Source of the DNA: Heliocidaris tuberculata
Lineage: Eukaryota > Echinodermata > Echinoidea > Camarodonta > Echinometridae
Assembly: GCA_025618425.1 (NCBI GenBank)
Contig: CM046832.1
Span: 48,323,026 to 48,387,025 of the forward strand
Length of the DNA stretch: 64,000 nt
Direction: 5' to 3'
Shown one piece after another: positions 23,899-35,245 of this stretch (the first letter of the stretch is position 1; each line of letters begins with the position of its first letter). A program made the translations under genes and the position numbers. Below the pieces are notes generated by a model. That model was not told where the DNA came from, made no database searches, and saw nothing but the letters and a program-made list of their open reading frames with translations.

Positions 23899-24597
23899 TA
23901 CACTCTCAACCGCGTAGCCAGGATTTCATTTTAGGGGGGGGGGGTGTGAGCACGCGAGGCGTGCTCCCCAGGGGGGAGTTTCCCCCCCTCCCGCGCGAAG
24001 CGCGAAAGCTCTGACATTTTATAGCAAATTTGAGAGAAAGATAACGGCTCGCATGCAGCACCTTTTTTTTTAGACGGAAAGTTAGTTCGACGCCCGGACT
24101 GCTTTTCAATTATTTGGACGCAAAATAGGGGTGGGTGCAGGGAGGTGGAGTTTTTCCCCTCCCGCGCAAAGCGCGAAAGCTCTGACGTTTAATAGAAAAT
24201 TTGAGAGAAAGATAACGGCTCGTAGCACCTTTTTTTAGGCGGAAAGTAGTAGTTCGACGCCCGGACTGCTTTTCAATTATCTGGACGCAATACTGCACTG
24301 TATGTAACAGGGGTGGGTGCAGAGAGTTTTTCAGTTATTTGGACGCAATACTGCACTGTATGTAACAAGGGTGGCTGCAGGGAGGGGGAGTTTCCCCCAT
24401 CCCCCGCGAAGCGCGAAAACTTTGACGTTTCTAGCAAATTGTTTGAGAGAAAGATAACGGCTCTTAGCGCCTTTTTATACTTTTTTCTCTGACTTCCCCC
24501 CGCTTTTTCGCTCTCACCTTTAATTTTTTTTTTTGGTGGCGTCTGGGGGAGGGGGCGACCGCCCCCATCGCCCCCCGGCTACGCGCCTGTACACTCT
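23899..24597. mobile_element. hAT-like non-autonomous element, 683 bp
   Basis: The element spans 23907-24589 between two perfect copies of TACACTCT (23899-23906, 24590-24597), an 8-bp target duplication as for hAT transposons. The ends CAACCGCGTAGCC and, reversed, CAGGCGCGTAGCC match at 11 of 13 bases. The interior holds three tandem-like units of about 175-250 bp, each with CGCG(A/C)A(A/G)GCGCGAAA, GAGAGAAAGATAACGGCTC and a poly(T)/C-rich block, plus G and C homopolymers near the ends. Minus-strand open frames here are spurious; no transposase is encoded. Confidence 0.85.
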
Positions 24598-25668
24598 TGC
24601 AAAAGAAAATTTTTAAATGCCTTAAATATTGAACAAATTTAAGAGAGAACTAGAGAAGGTTTTGGCTATCTAAGTAATATCTTGTCAAATATGTGGTGAA
24701 TAGTTATCAAAATTGGGTAAGAAATAAGCCAATTGCTTATTGACTGTCGTGATTTTGTAGGATACGTATATACCCTGACAATGGACACTTTCTTTTACCC
24801 ATTACTTCTAAGGTGTCACCTAATGAACGTACCAAACTGAAATATGAATGAGGCAAGCTAGTTTCACCAGCAGATTCGATGGGTGGTGACACAGACACAC
24901 GGTGGTCTTGATGTTGATAATTATTTTTATACGACGTGCAAGGTGACCCCAATTTACAAACATATGAGCAGCAGTAAAAAGGGATTTATCGTTATTACCG
25001 ACAGTAAGTGTACCCGTGCAGTTGAGCCATAGCACCACAATAATCTCCCCTCTCAGCTCTCACTGGCGTCGCTTATAGCAATCAATTAGTCTTTTTATTG
25101 CCTTTATATTGCATTCTGTTATATATAAAGTATTTGCAATTTCTTCCATGCATCTCTACCTTCAGGAGCCTCAGTAATGGTTTGGAGGTATCAGAGGTTG
25201 TGCACTTTTACGATAAATCAGTTAGCCCAACAGGGGCATAGCAAGTACCAGTAGCAGGTTTCAATGAGTGATTCTTGTTATTTATTTGAAGTGGTGTCCT
25301 TCGCGCCACAGCTCCTCGCGGCAACCCGTTTTCAAGGCCCTACTTTACTAGCTTAGCCTTTGGATGGATATTCACGTGGTTTATCTTCATATTCATATTA
25401 TAATCAGTGAGAAGCCCATGACCCCCTTTCGCGTCTCTATTATGCCAAATAGCTGTTTGTTGGATGAATGATCGAGGGAATACTGATTTCTATCTTCCTG
25501 CTTGATCCGTCATGGGGTCGCTGCACTATTTCAATTAGTTGTTATAGGAAAGAGGAATACCATTTACAAACGTAACTCTCTTTCCACATCGTGAACAAGA
25601 ACACATGGTTTCTGTATTCAATATCAGAAAAAGAGTTTATGTATTTGATCATGAATGTATATGAACTG
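24598..25668. other. No recognised feature
   Basis: No gene or repeat family was recognised; only short open frames are present. Confidence 0.5.
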
Positions 25669-25804
25669 GGGAGCGTTTCATCAAGCGTTTTGTCAGTGAT
25701 TTTTACTGACAAATTTGCTCTCAGCCAATCAGATGCGAGGATTTCAGTAGCTTATAACAGTTGTCGGTAAAAATCACTGACAAAACGCTTGATGAAACGC
25801 TCCC
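25669..25804. mobile_element. MITE, GGGAGCG family, copy 2
   Basis: A 136-bp element with terminal repeats of about 45 bp identical in design to the 14.5-kb copy. The core holds CAGCCAATCAG (CCAATCA at 25725-25731), in the orientation opposite to copy 1. The flanks are CTG on the left and CAG on the right. They differ only at the middle base, so the target duplication is either mutated or not intact. Confidence 0.9.
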
Positions 25805-25875
25805 CAGGAGAGAGCAAGCGATGAGTTATTCCATTGCGAACCGTGATAATGAAAGGTGTTATGAATTTAATGGCT

Positions 25876-25901
25876 TACACACACACATACACATCAATAA
25901 T

Positions 25902-25939
<38 letters not shown>

Positions 25940-25940
25940 C
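25876..25940. repeat. (AC)n microsatellite
   Basis: Two AC runs are separated by ATCAATAATAAGT; the same ATCAATAATAAG follows the second run, so the tract itself has been locally duplicated. Open frames on both strands across it are artefacts. Confidence 0.95.
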
Positions 25941-27054
25941 AATAATAAGAAAATGCTAAAATAAGATACAAGCTCATTACAACCAGTAACTTTCACCAGA
26001 CTGCCAGATGGTGTATTTACAATGTCCGCATTCATCATCAACAATGAATATAATTCGAACACAAACATACACACACAGGCACCCACAATTACTCGGCCAT
26101 GCGGCCCCACAAACAATCGTGCAAAAATTCAAATCTACTGAGGGGAATCTTAGCTATGATGTCCCCGCGAATGTTATTCATTTCTACCACGACTCGGAAA
26201 TATTTCCCCTAGTCCTGTTAAAGATGCCATCGCCCAGTAATTATGCGATCAACTGAAACTTATTAACAGTAATTTACATGCTCAGTCGTATGTCTCCGAG
26301 TCATTAGCAATGACGTATCGAAGTCAGTTTTTCATTACATCCCTGCATAGGACATCATGCCATCGCACCTCATTTCTAGAGGAAAACTCAAAATGCCTGC
26401 TCCTGAAGTATTTCCCTCTAGACCTATCATATTACCTTCCCACACAATAAATCTTTGCATGTACTCTTCCCCAGACGACTCCATTCGAGCGCGTAATTCA
26501 TCGCAGAGATTTAGTTGATCACGTGATCTCGCGATGACGAAAAATTCCCTCAGCGCCACGATGAAGACTTGAAGTCGCACTTATTATAATACCAAATGTG
26601 TATATTCACCTACCTACCCCATCAAAGGGTGGGTCTAGGTGAGATTTTGATGGGGTGAGGGTCGTTTTGAGAGGGAGAAAATCATGACTTTCATTGGAAG
26701 AAACCAGATCTGGGATCTAATGAATGTATGCAATCTTCATAAGGAAAAACGGTTCGGAAGACATGAGTGACAGGTGTAAGGAACTCGTAATCAGAACCCA
26801 TACAACAACACGGCGCAGACGTTACGTGACATTAATAAAGAATAAGAAATTATCGAAATAAGACGTACTTTCGTCTAAAGCGCCCAAGAAGTGACGTTAT
26901 TTGTCACGTCATATATGTCATATCTTTAAAAAAAGTTGCGATTGATCCTCCAATCAATGGCAAACTTGTAACATTCCATCTCTTTAGTATGGAGTTGCAA
27001 TTGATATTAAGTTACGAGCGATTTCAATAACTCTCAACTCTTTGTAAGACAGGG
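25941..27054. other. No recognised feature
   Basis: No gene or repeat family was recognised. Open frames of about 80 codons occur on both strands near 26008-26580 without recognisable domains. Confidence 0.5.
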
Positions 27055-27081
27055 CATGAAGCATCTAATAGATGCTTCATG
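27055..27081. repeat. Perfect short palindrome
   Basis: CATGAAGCATCT, a three-base centre and AGATGCTTCATG form a perfect 12-bp inverted repeat. No function is assigned. Confidence 0.9.
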
Positions 27082-27650
27082 AAAAGGTATGATGGAGTGT
27101 TACATCTACACTACATTATTTTTGTCGTTACGACTAATCCTTGATGATTGTTGCTGTATTTGCATTCTTATTTGCAGATGTTTCTTGAAAAAAAGACATT
27201 TTTCTTTTCATTAAAGAAAGATATCACACATTCATTTGCAAATGTATGTTCGACATAGGAAAATAGAATCCGTCCCGCTACCCTAACAAAGCAAAGGACA
27301 TAATATCTACATCGATTTCTGTGATGTCATAATGCAGCGTGGTGATGGATGACAAAGATCTCATTTCATTTATCTCGTGAGCAACTCAATTTAGGCAAGA
27401 TTGTAGTAGATTTGTCCTATTTTTCCACCTTCGTTTATTATGACTGGTGACAAGCTGCAAATTTCTTCCCCAGGAAATTTCGAGTAATTTCACTTAGGAT
27501 CTGAAGGAAAGAAAGTATTTCAGGCGACGGGAATTATGATCATTGTATTTCCAAGTATTAAAATAGCAATTGGTTTTTGGCCTAAAGGATACAGTGCATT
27601 TTGTACATAAAGTATCTCCTTAAGGAAAATCCACTGAGCAACAACATTTG
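27082..27650. other. No recognised feature
   Basis: AT-rich DNA without recognised genes or repeats. Confidence 0.5.
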
Positions 27651-27657
27651 AGTAGTA

Positions 27658-27692
<35 letters not shown>

Positions 27693-28053
27693 TTTTGTCC
27701 TAGTACTACTAGTAGTTGCAGTAGTAGTTGTCGTCATCGCTCGTCGCCATCGTAGTTGTAACAGCAGTATTAGTAGCAGTAGCAGCAGTAGAGTAGCAGC
27801 AGCAGCAGCAGCAGCAGTAGTAGCAGCAGTAGAAGTAGCATCAGCAGCATCAGCGGTATTAGCAGCAGCAGTAGTAGTAGTATTAGCGGCAGCAGCAATA
27901 GTAGTAGGAGGAGGAGCAGCAGAAGTATTATTAGTAGTAAAAATAGTAGTAGTAGTAGTAGTAGTAGTAAAAGTAGTGTTAGTAGTGTTAGTAACAGTAG
28001 TGATAGTATAAACAGTAGAACTAGGACAACTAATATTATTAGTAAGTAGTAAC

Positions 28054-28099
<46 letters not shown>

Positions 28100-28204
28100 A
28101 CATTAGTAGTAGTAGTAGTAGTGGTAGTAGTAGTAGCAGTAGTAGTAGTTGTTGTTGTAGTAGTAGCAGTATTAGTAGTAGTAGTAGTAGTTGTAGTAGC
28201 AGTA

Positions 28205-28245
<41 letters not shown>

Positions 28246-28329
28246 AAAGTAGTGTTAGTAGTGTTAGTAACAGTAGTGATAGTATAAACAGTAGAACTAG
28301 GAAAACTAATATTATTAGTAAGTAGTAAC

Positions 28330-28366
<37 letters not shown>

Positions 28367-28467
28367 ACATTAGTAGTAGTAGTAGTTGTAGTAGTAGTAG
28401 CAGTAGTAGTAGTTGTTGTTGTTGTAGTAGTAGCAGTATTAGTAGTAGTAGTAGTTGTAGTAGCAGT

Positions 28468-28498
<31 letters not shown>

Positions 28499-28585
28499 CA
28501 GCAGCAGCAATAGTAGAAGGAGGAGGAGCAGCAGAAGTATTATTAGTAGTAAAAAAAGTTGTAGTAGTAGTAGTAGTAGTAAAAA

Positions 28586-28618
<33 letters not shown>

Positions 28619-28883
28619 TAGTAGTGGTAGTAGTTTTTGTTCTAGTGCTACCAGTAGTTGCAGTAGTAGTTGTCGTCATCGCTCGTCGTCATCGTAGTTG
28701 TAACAGCAGAATTAGTAGCAGTAGCAGCAGTAGAGTAGCAGCAGCAGCAGTAGTAGCAGCAGCAGCAGTAGAAGTAGCAGCAGCAACATCAGCGGTATTA
28801 GCAGCAGCAGTAGTAGTAGTAGTAGTAGCAGCAGCAGCAATAGTAGTAGGAGGAGGAGCAGCAGAAGTATTATTAGTAGTAAC

Positions 28884-28929
<46 letters not shown>

Positions 28930-29013
28930 AAAGTAGTGTTAGTAGTGTTAGTAACAGTAGTCATAGTATAAACAGTAGAACTAGGAAAACTAATATTATT
29001 AGTAAGTAGTAAC

Positions 29014-29062
<49 letters not shown>

Positions 29063-29064
29063 AC

Positions 29065-29096
<32 letters not shown>

Positions 29097-29144
29097 AAGT
29101 AGTAGTAGTAGTAGCAGTAGTAGTTGTTGTTGTAGTAGTAGCAT

Positions 29145-29189
<45 letters not shown>

Positions 29190-29215
29190 GAACAATAGTG
29201 CTAGTAGTACTTCTT
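27651..29215. repeat. 1.5-kb (TAG)n tract with higher-order repeats
   Basis: Almost the whole segment is TAG trinucleotide repeat with CAG, TAT, AAC and TGT variants. Two non-repeat islands recur. Island A (GTTTTTGT, then CAGTAGTAGTTGTCGTCATC) starts at 27691 and 28633. Island B (AAAAGTAGTGTTAGTAGTG, then a part with CTAATATTATTAGTAAG) starts near 27969, 28244 and 28929. The A-to-B spacing is 278 and 296 bp, so a block of about 950 bp has been duplicated. A 365-codon minus-strand frame and others are low-complexity Thr/Leu artefacts, open because the CTA, TAC and ACT codons of the repeat are not stops. Confidence 0.95.
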
Positions 29216-31440
29216 AATAGTAACTATGATGACATATGAGTTGTGGCAGAATCGTAGATTGTTTTGAAACTAAAATTGAAATTGTGTAAACAAAATCCTA
29301 TACTATGTTCATTCATCTTCAAATGTCACTTTTTGTTCGCCCTGAGCTGAAAAGTTAAGGATATACAGAAAGTAAAAAGCGGTGTCGGTTTTGAAATGAT
29401 TTATGTTATCTATCTTAAACTGACACTTTGATTTGATTTGTAGGTCTTAGGTAAATAACAGAAACTGTAATTGCACCTTTAAAAAAATGCTAACCTGTCT
29501 TCCTCATCACTAGAAGTGTAAAAAGCATATTGCGGCAAAAATATCTTCGTGTAAGGTCACGCTTTTCATAAATGTTATGCTGAAGCATTCAAATTATATT
29601 GCGTAAACTTTTGTCGCCGTAACATACGTTGTCTGATTTATAAGAAAAAGAAACATTCGAGTAGAAACTTTCACTTCTTTAATTTTGTAACTTTATGCTC
29701 TGATTGTTAATATCCATGACGCCCAGTTATGACCCCCTCGTTCACCGTGAACAAATTTAATATTTTCTTCACAGTGCCGCCAGTTTATGAGCTAATCTGC
29801 CAAAGCTAGCGACTAATTTTTACCACGACTCCTTTGGAGTGTTGATTTATTCTGATTAGGCTGGACCATTTATTTGCGTATTTTCATATTAACCGCTAAG
29901 TGGATTTAAGGAATTCCTGAGAACACAATAACCCCTGTGGTCTTTTTAAACGATCGCAGTCGATGAAATTCATCGAACCAAAATCTTGAATAACATGCCC
30001 ATCTGCGACTGAATCGGATGTTGTAAATCACTATGTTTTAATCAATCCTAAAATGAGATGAAACACTTTTTCTTCATTATTTGCTTACTTTATAAATGAC
30101 AACTAATCTTACAAGAAAACGAAAGAACTTAGTTTCATCTTGTATATCGCGATGAGTGTATTTGTCTGAGGATTTGAACATAAGGGGATATTAAAAGAGA
30201 AAACTCAAGAAGACATTTTCCGAAGTTTTCTGAACCTCTTCATAATTAAATAAACCCTTGGGTCAGTTTGAAGCAAGCTGTTCATTCGAAGTGCTTCTTT
30301 AGAATGTAGATAATACTTTTAAAGTGAATAATGTGATCTTATCTTTATTTTAAATCATTCACTCTCTTAGTTTCACATGTAAACTTGGGTGTCTATTAAT
30401 TCATACCCAACTTAACTCGAAAACAACACAAATATACTTAAAATACATTTACCCCGATGTAATATTTCATCAAAAATAATTATGGACAGAGTAAATAGAT
30501 TTGAGATCACTTCAAAGGAGCAATATACATAGTCCTATGAATGAAACATTAACCAAATGGACCCCTCCCCCTCCTTCCTTGAGCGAAATGATCGTACTTA
30601 CCCCTTTGCAATTATCGCTACGTCATCCTGGTTGTAATGGATGTTCCAGTTCCAGCAGATTGCACGCGTTATTTCAGGCTGTCATCGCCCGTGTGATGGT
30701 GATCATCAACCGTCCTACTGTAGCAGTTTTCGGATCTATTGATACAAACCTGCTAGCTGATTGATGATAATTCGAGTTTATTAGACTGATGACTGAAATT
30801 AAAGATACACGCAATCAGTACTAAAATAAATGACATTGTCTATCCAAGGCTATACTTCCCCAGACGCTATCTTTTGCAGGATGGTCCCTTAACAAAAACG
30901 GGACAGAACAAATAAATTGAACAAGGCTAGGGATACTCTCTTCCATAGAATATATCATGGTTTGTTTAATCAGTATCTAGAGGACATTAAGTGAAATGTT
31001 TCCTTTGTAATAATAACTTTTGGATTGATCTCAATTTTATATCTCTTTTGTTCATTTTTATCCGGTAAATTGCTCGATTTTACTAGAAGTATTCATTATG
31101 AATCAGTGTACGACTTGAATATTGAGGTATTCTTTCAGATAATTGCTGCCATCAACTTTTGAATGTTATATATCAAATCAAATCTTTAAATATGTTGATG
31201 CTAGAGCCTCCATCATCAAGTAGTGATAACCTTACTTGCCTGAGTTATCTGAGCGATGGTGACTAGAATACCGTTACGCATCATTGACCTTTCCAGGGGT
31301 TTCCTAAAATTTACAATGTATTTTGCTTGAAGAACAGAGCAAAAAGAAGAAAAGTAGAGCGAAAAGGAAGAAAAGTAAAGCAAAAATAGTGCATGAGAGT
31401 GAGTGTAAGGTAGCTAAAAGTGAATTAATAACTTGAAGTA
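29216..31440. other. No recognised feature
   Basis: AT-rich DNA. A frame at 30501-30764 (87 codons, plus) has no recognised domain. No repeat family was recognised. Confidence 0.5.
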
Positions 31441-31442
31441 AC

Positions 31443-31460
31443 AAAAAAAAAAAAAAAAAA
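31443..31460. repeat. Poly(A) tract, 18 bp
   Basis: A run of 18 A followed by purine-rich sequence. No retroposon body or target duplication was recognised beside it. Confidence 0.9.
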
Positions 31461-32454
31461 CATAGATGAAATGCAAAGAGAAAAAGAAAAAGTATAAAAC
31501 AACAGGAAAGAAATGAAACTGGGAGGAAATTGATAGGAAAACATTCTGAAAGCAAAAGGTAAGTGACCAAGACACAAGAGTGATATTAATGGCATAAAAA
31601 GCCTATTTTGCCGAAGAACTAGGAAACCTGATAGTTTGACGTGACGAACACTCAGAGGCCCTACTCAGAAAGAGAATCTCTAAACCAAGGACAAAAACTC
31701 TCCTGAGCACCATGGTTTTATTGTCTTGGAAGCCATATTAAAAATATGCCGTTTTTTTTTTTAAATGGAGGTTCATATTTCAGTGGGGTCCTAATAATGA
31801 TTATTCGTTGGATTTCCGTGCACGAGAGTGTTAATGAATACTCAGCACAGCACAAAAATGTCTTCTTTAAAGTTTGACCGTGGTGGTGCATTCACATCTT
31901 CTCTAGATCAGGAATGTAGGCAATGCGAGAGAGGAGTTGTTGTTCTAACGCCTAGCATGTTTTTGGTAAATTAAGATAATTGTTAATGTTTCGGCCAACA
32001 TGGCTTATGCTATTATATTTCATGTAATTTCCTTCCCTGGTCATTTAAACACTCAAAATCACATTATTTGCTTCTTTTTTCTTCCGACACAACATCTCAG
32101 ACGACTGATTTTGAAAAGGCGATATGAAAACAACAATATTCACATGATTGAAAATACATTACTTTCAGAAATATAGCAAACGACATTTTTAATAACGTAT
32201 TGAGAAGAGCAAAGGGATTTGATATCTTATGAAATATCGCTGGATCTGAGTGCACTCGCTGCGAATACTATGGTAAAGATATGCCGGGTTATGTTTACGA
32301 TACTATCTGAGCATGACAGGTCATAGGGTTCAATAAACTTCAAAGCTGTTTTTAAGTCATAGGGGACAGGCACGAGCAGACAAAAAACAACTTAAAGATT
32401 TAGATAATTTACGTCTGTTTTCAAAGTGGCTTTGTAAAGTCTTATTCTTTTCTT
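31461..32454. other. No recognised feature
   Basis: No gene or repeat family was recognised. Confidence 0.5.
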
Positions 32455-32760
32455 TCTTTATTTATTTCTGTCTTTCTCTTTTTTTATTATCTATTTATTC
32501 ATTTATCTAATAACATATCTGTTTACATATTGATACATAGTTTGACAGGACAGCATAAACAGTTTCAGATGGTTCAACCTAAAGGTCCTATAAGGCATTA
32601 AATCGCAGAGTAATGAAAACAAACATAAATAATATATACATACATAGACTGAATGTACTAGATGACTTATTTTAAAATAATAATCTTAGATAATCTAATC
32701 AGACGAAATAGAGGTAATGATAGCATTCCCAAAATATATAAGCAATATGATTAGGGATCA
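32455..32760 (-). mobile_element. Possible LINE 3' end
   Basis: A TTTATTTATTTCTG...CTATTTATTCATTTATC left edge is followed by AT-rich sequence with TTGACAGGACAGC. On the minus strand this resembles an A-rich LINE tail with AATAAATAA signals, similar in style to 45419-45600. No coding sequence supports it and the family is unknown. Confidence 0.25.
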
Positions 32761-33906
32761 CAGACACCAATTTTTTTCTTATATCATATCAGTAATGAAA
32801 TAGAATTGGTTTTGTGAAAAAAATACAATATGATATAGTTAAAAGGAAAGGGAGTAAAGATCAGTATAATAGGGAATGCAAGTTAACAAAATAAACCAAG
32901 TTTACTGTAAGAGAAGGAGAGTAAGCACAACAATCTTTAAATGAAAGAAATAAATGTACTATGTCTTTATAAAGAAAACATCTACAACCTCTCCCACAGG
33001 CTATAGTGTGCATGGTTCGTGAGTTCATGTTTCTAGACGTTGGAAGTGGATATTGTCGTTGGGGAATAGAAAAGAAAAAGGGAGTTGTATCTAAAACAGG
33101 AACATCACGGCTCGGTGGCATTTACTCTTAAAAAGCTATTGGAGTGAGAAAGTGATGCATGAAAATGTTTGCCAGCAACATAGCGGCCACAACGGACCAC
33201 AAAAACCTCTCGTCCCTAAACCTAATTTATGCGGGATGCGCTCTAGTTCGTTTATGAGTTACTCAGGCGTTATCGATGCTTTGCTGCCAATTTTGAGTCA
33301 CAGTCAAAAGTCCTGTGTCCAACCAAGCGACATGCGCACTCGCCAACATCAGGCGCCATCTGAGTTCCAACTTCAATGGGTGCCTTTGATAAATGGAAAG
33401 AAAAATACAAAAACCATTCATAAAGAATAAAAGGATTTATCCTATGTGACTTGCTATCTATTCTTGTATGAAAAAAACGGGAGAGAACTGTATTTTCACA
33501 TTCAGTAACATTCTGATGTGTATGCTTCATCACTTTTCCACTAAAAACATTACAAAATCCGTACCGTATTTCGCAAAACTTTCAAATAAATAAACTTTGA
33601 CTTTTCTGATGCTGTTCCTTCTCATTGAAGTGAAAGGCCTACCATCACGTTTGGATTAATAAACATGGCTTTCGTTCAATCTCAGTAAACTAATGGGGGA
33701 ATAAAACGCATCATCTTCATAGGACGGCCGCAAGATCGACCTCTATATGCAGGAAATATGATTCATTTTCTATTTATTGGGAAATTAAGAAAACTAAAAC
33801 TAAAACCAAAGGTACAAAAACGCCTTACTGAAATAGTGATAACATTAATAACCTGACATAATGGAGATGACCTTCCAGTGATAATTTCTCTTATCTTAAG
33901 AATATC
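32761..33906. other. No recognised feature
   Basis: Overlapping open frames at 32861-33121 (minus) and 33152-33430 (plus) have no recognisable domain. Otherwise it is AT-rich with no repeat identified. Confidence 0.45.
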
Positions 33907-33952
33907 TAACCTTTGAAGGTCTCAGGGTGTTTTCTCAGCTTTTGTTTTTTAG

Positions 33953-34019
33953 AAGAGCATGGGAAGGACTTCGATTCAAAGTGTGGGCTTGTTCTGAATC
34001 CGAATGCGTAGTTTTGTAA
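33953..34019 (+). other. Candidate terminal exon, CaaX-like end (Cys-Val-Val-Leu)
   Basis: A pyrimidine-rich tract ending TTTTGTTTTTTAG (acceptor AG at 33951-33952) precedes a 67-nt open stretch. It encodes RAWEGLRFKVWACSESECVV plus Leu, then TAA. TAATAATAAA at the stop supplies a polyadenylation signal. The mirrored copy at 35141-35208 encodes DTWEGLRLKVVTYSESECVV plus Met. The Cys four residues from the end fits a prenylation (CaaX) motif. A one-base difference near the acceptor puts the two copies in different splice phases, which argues that at least one is dead or that the resemblance to an exon is chance. No upstream exon was identified. Confidence 0.2.
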
Positions 34020-34496
34020 TAATAAACTTTACTTTTATCATCATCAAGAGATATAATATACATGACAGATGCATAGTGATAAACCAACGTATACTAACTT
34101 AAAGATTTGAGAGACATTATAGTGGAGTCTTTCCAAGATTTCATACTTCACACCTGCGTCCTGATTGTGTCACACGAAAGATATAGAACGAGTTAAAGAC
34201 CTGTGATTTCTACTCTTAAAAACCACATTATCCATGAATGTAGCGATTGTCACGTCCACTTCCCAATTTTTCTGCCTGAGCAACAGCCTTTATCCAGTGG
34301 GAGCGCAGTATCTAACGTGACTTCATCCGAATGAGAAAGGGGCAATTGTTCTCTTCTGGAAAGACTCGATTTCCATGCATTCTGGTAGCATACATCTTGG
34401 AAAGACGCCACTAGAATGTATTTCATAGCTTAAGTTAGTATAATTTTCGTTGGTTTATCGCTATCTTTTATGTATGTTATATCTCTTGATGATGAA

Positions 34497-34504
<8 letters not shown>

Positions 34505-34532
<28 letters not shown>
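34505..34532. repeat. Poly(A) tract on plus strand
   Basis: A run of 28 A. It lies at the edge of the LINE insertion but has the wrong polarity for that LINE's own tail: the LINE is on the minus strand, so its tail should appear as T on the plus strand. Confidence 0.9.
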
Positions 34533-34534
<2 letters not shown>

Positions 34535-34535
<1 letters not shown>

Positions 34536-35130
34536 AGTACACTTGCATACAGATATGTCTTAACAAAACATACCAAATACATTAATTTCAAAATGTTACA
34601 AACAGAAGTTCGTTTAACATGATATTCAGTATTTAAGTTCTGTAATTTTCTTTTCACATTATTGATTTTTGATCTCCATTTTAATTCTTCTATGAATTCG
34701 TCAAAAATTCCTTTAAAGCTTAATCTTCTTTTTTCTTTAAATATTGTGAATGTGCCTTAATTAATCAATACATTGTAAAAAAGCAATATGCTTACATTTA
34801 TTTCCCCCTTGTCTACCTATAACTATTTCTTCATAATTTATTTCAACATTTTTAACAGTTATTTCGATATCAACACAAAATTTACTAAATTTACTCCAAA
34901 AGAGTCTTGAAAGATAGCAATCATAAAACAAATGATAATAATTTTCAATAGTATTAAATTATAGCAAGGTGGAGATTCTGACAATTTAAAACGAAACAAA
35001 ACAATATTCATTAGACATCAATAGCTTATATAAAAATTTAAAGTTAAATTGGGCTAAACGAAATTCCTTAATCAAAGTAACCTTTTCGTTCAGAATCTTG
35101 TTCCAGTTCAAGCTCTTTTTGAAATATAAA
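34535..35130 (-). pseudogene. Decayed LINE reverse-transcriptase C-terminal region
   Basis: The minus-strand translation from about 35126 gives KKSLNWNKILNEKVTLIKE, then FRLAQFNFKFLYKLLMSN, two in-frame stops, and then IENYYHLFYDCYLSRLFW. The pattern Glu-x-x-x-His-Leu-Phe-x-x-Cys-x6-Phe-Trp is that of the reverse-transcriptase zinc-binding region (zf-RVT) near the C terminus of L1/Tx1-type LINE ORF2. The frame continues to a stop near 34755, and after a frame change a Lys-rich tail (FDEFIEELKWRSKINN) runs to about 34560. The stops, the frame change and the missing 5' part make it a dead 5'-truncated copy. It splits the right arm of the inverted duplication; ACTTTAT and ACTTTTT on its two sides may be a short target duplication. 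Confidence 0.7.
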
Positions 35131-35140
35131 GTTTTTTTTA

Positions 35141-35208
35141 TTACATAACGACGCATTCGGATTCAGAATAAGTCACCACTTTCAATCGAAGTCCTTCCCA
35201 TGTATCTT
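35141..35208 (-). other. Candidate terminal exon, CaaX-like end (Cys-Val-Val-Met)
   Basis: Mirror of the 33953-34019 candidate. On the minus strand TTTTGTTTCTTAG is followed by a 68-nt stretch encoding DTWEGLRLKVVTYSESECVV and Met, then TAA. A continuous frame upstream reaches 35383, so the stretch could also be part of a longer ORF of 80 codons. Ser-Glu-Ser-Glu-Cys-Val-Val-Met ends in a farnesylation-type CaaX box if it is a protein end. The LINE begins within 10 bases of the stop. I do not recognise the protein family. Confidence 0.2.
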
Positions 35209-35245
35209 CTAAGAAACAAAAGCTGAGAAAACACCCAGAAACCAT

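Larger units (their letters stand above)
33907..35245. repeat. Large inverted duplication with one interrupted arm
   Basis: The left arm (about 33907-34147) matches, in reverse complement, 35240-35135 and then 34515-34388. Matching blocks include GGGTGTTTTCTCAGCTTTTG, GGGAAGGACTTCGATT, CTGAATCCGAATGCGT, CATCATCAAGAGATATAA and GATAAACCAACG. The right arm is split by about 620 bp of LINE sequence (about 34516-35133). The spacer between the arms is about 240 bp. Identity is roughly 80% by eye, so the duplication is not recent. Confidence 0.85.

Noticed and set aside
27582..28679. 365-codon minus-strand open frame and 119/168-codon frames in the same tract.
   Set aside because: They are low-complexity Thr/Leu/Val/Ala strings created by the (TAG)n repeat, with no gene context.
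30786..30800. CTGATGACTGAAA, a second hammerhead-like core.
   Set aside because: No stem II and no pairing partners for stems I or III.
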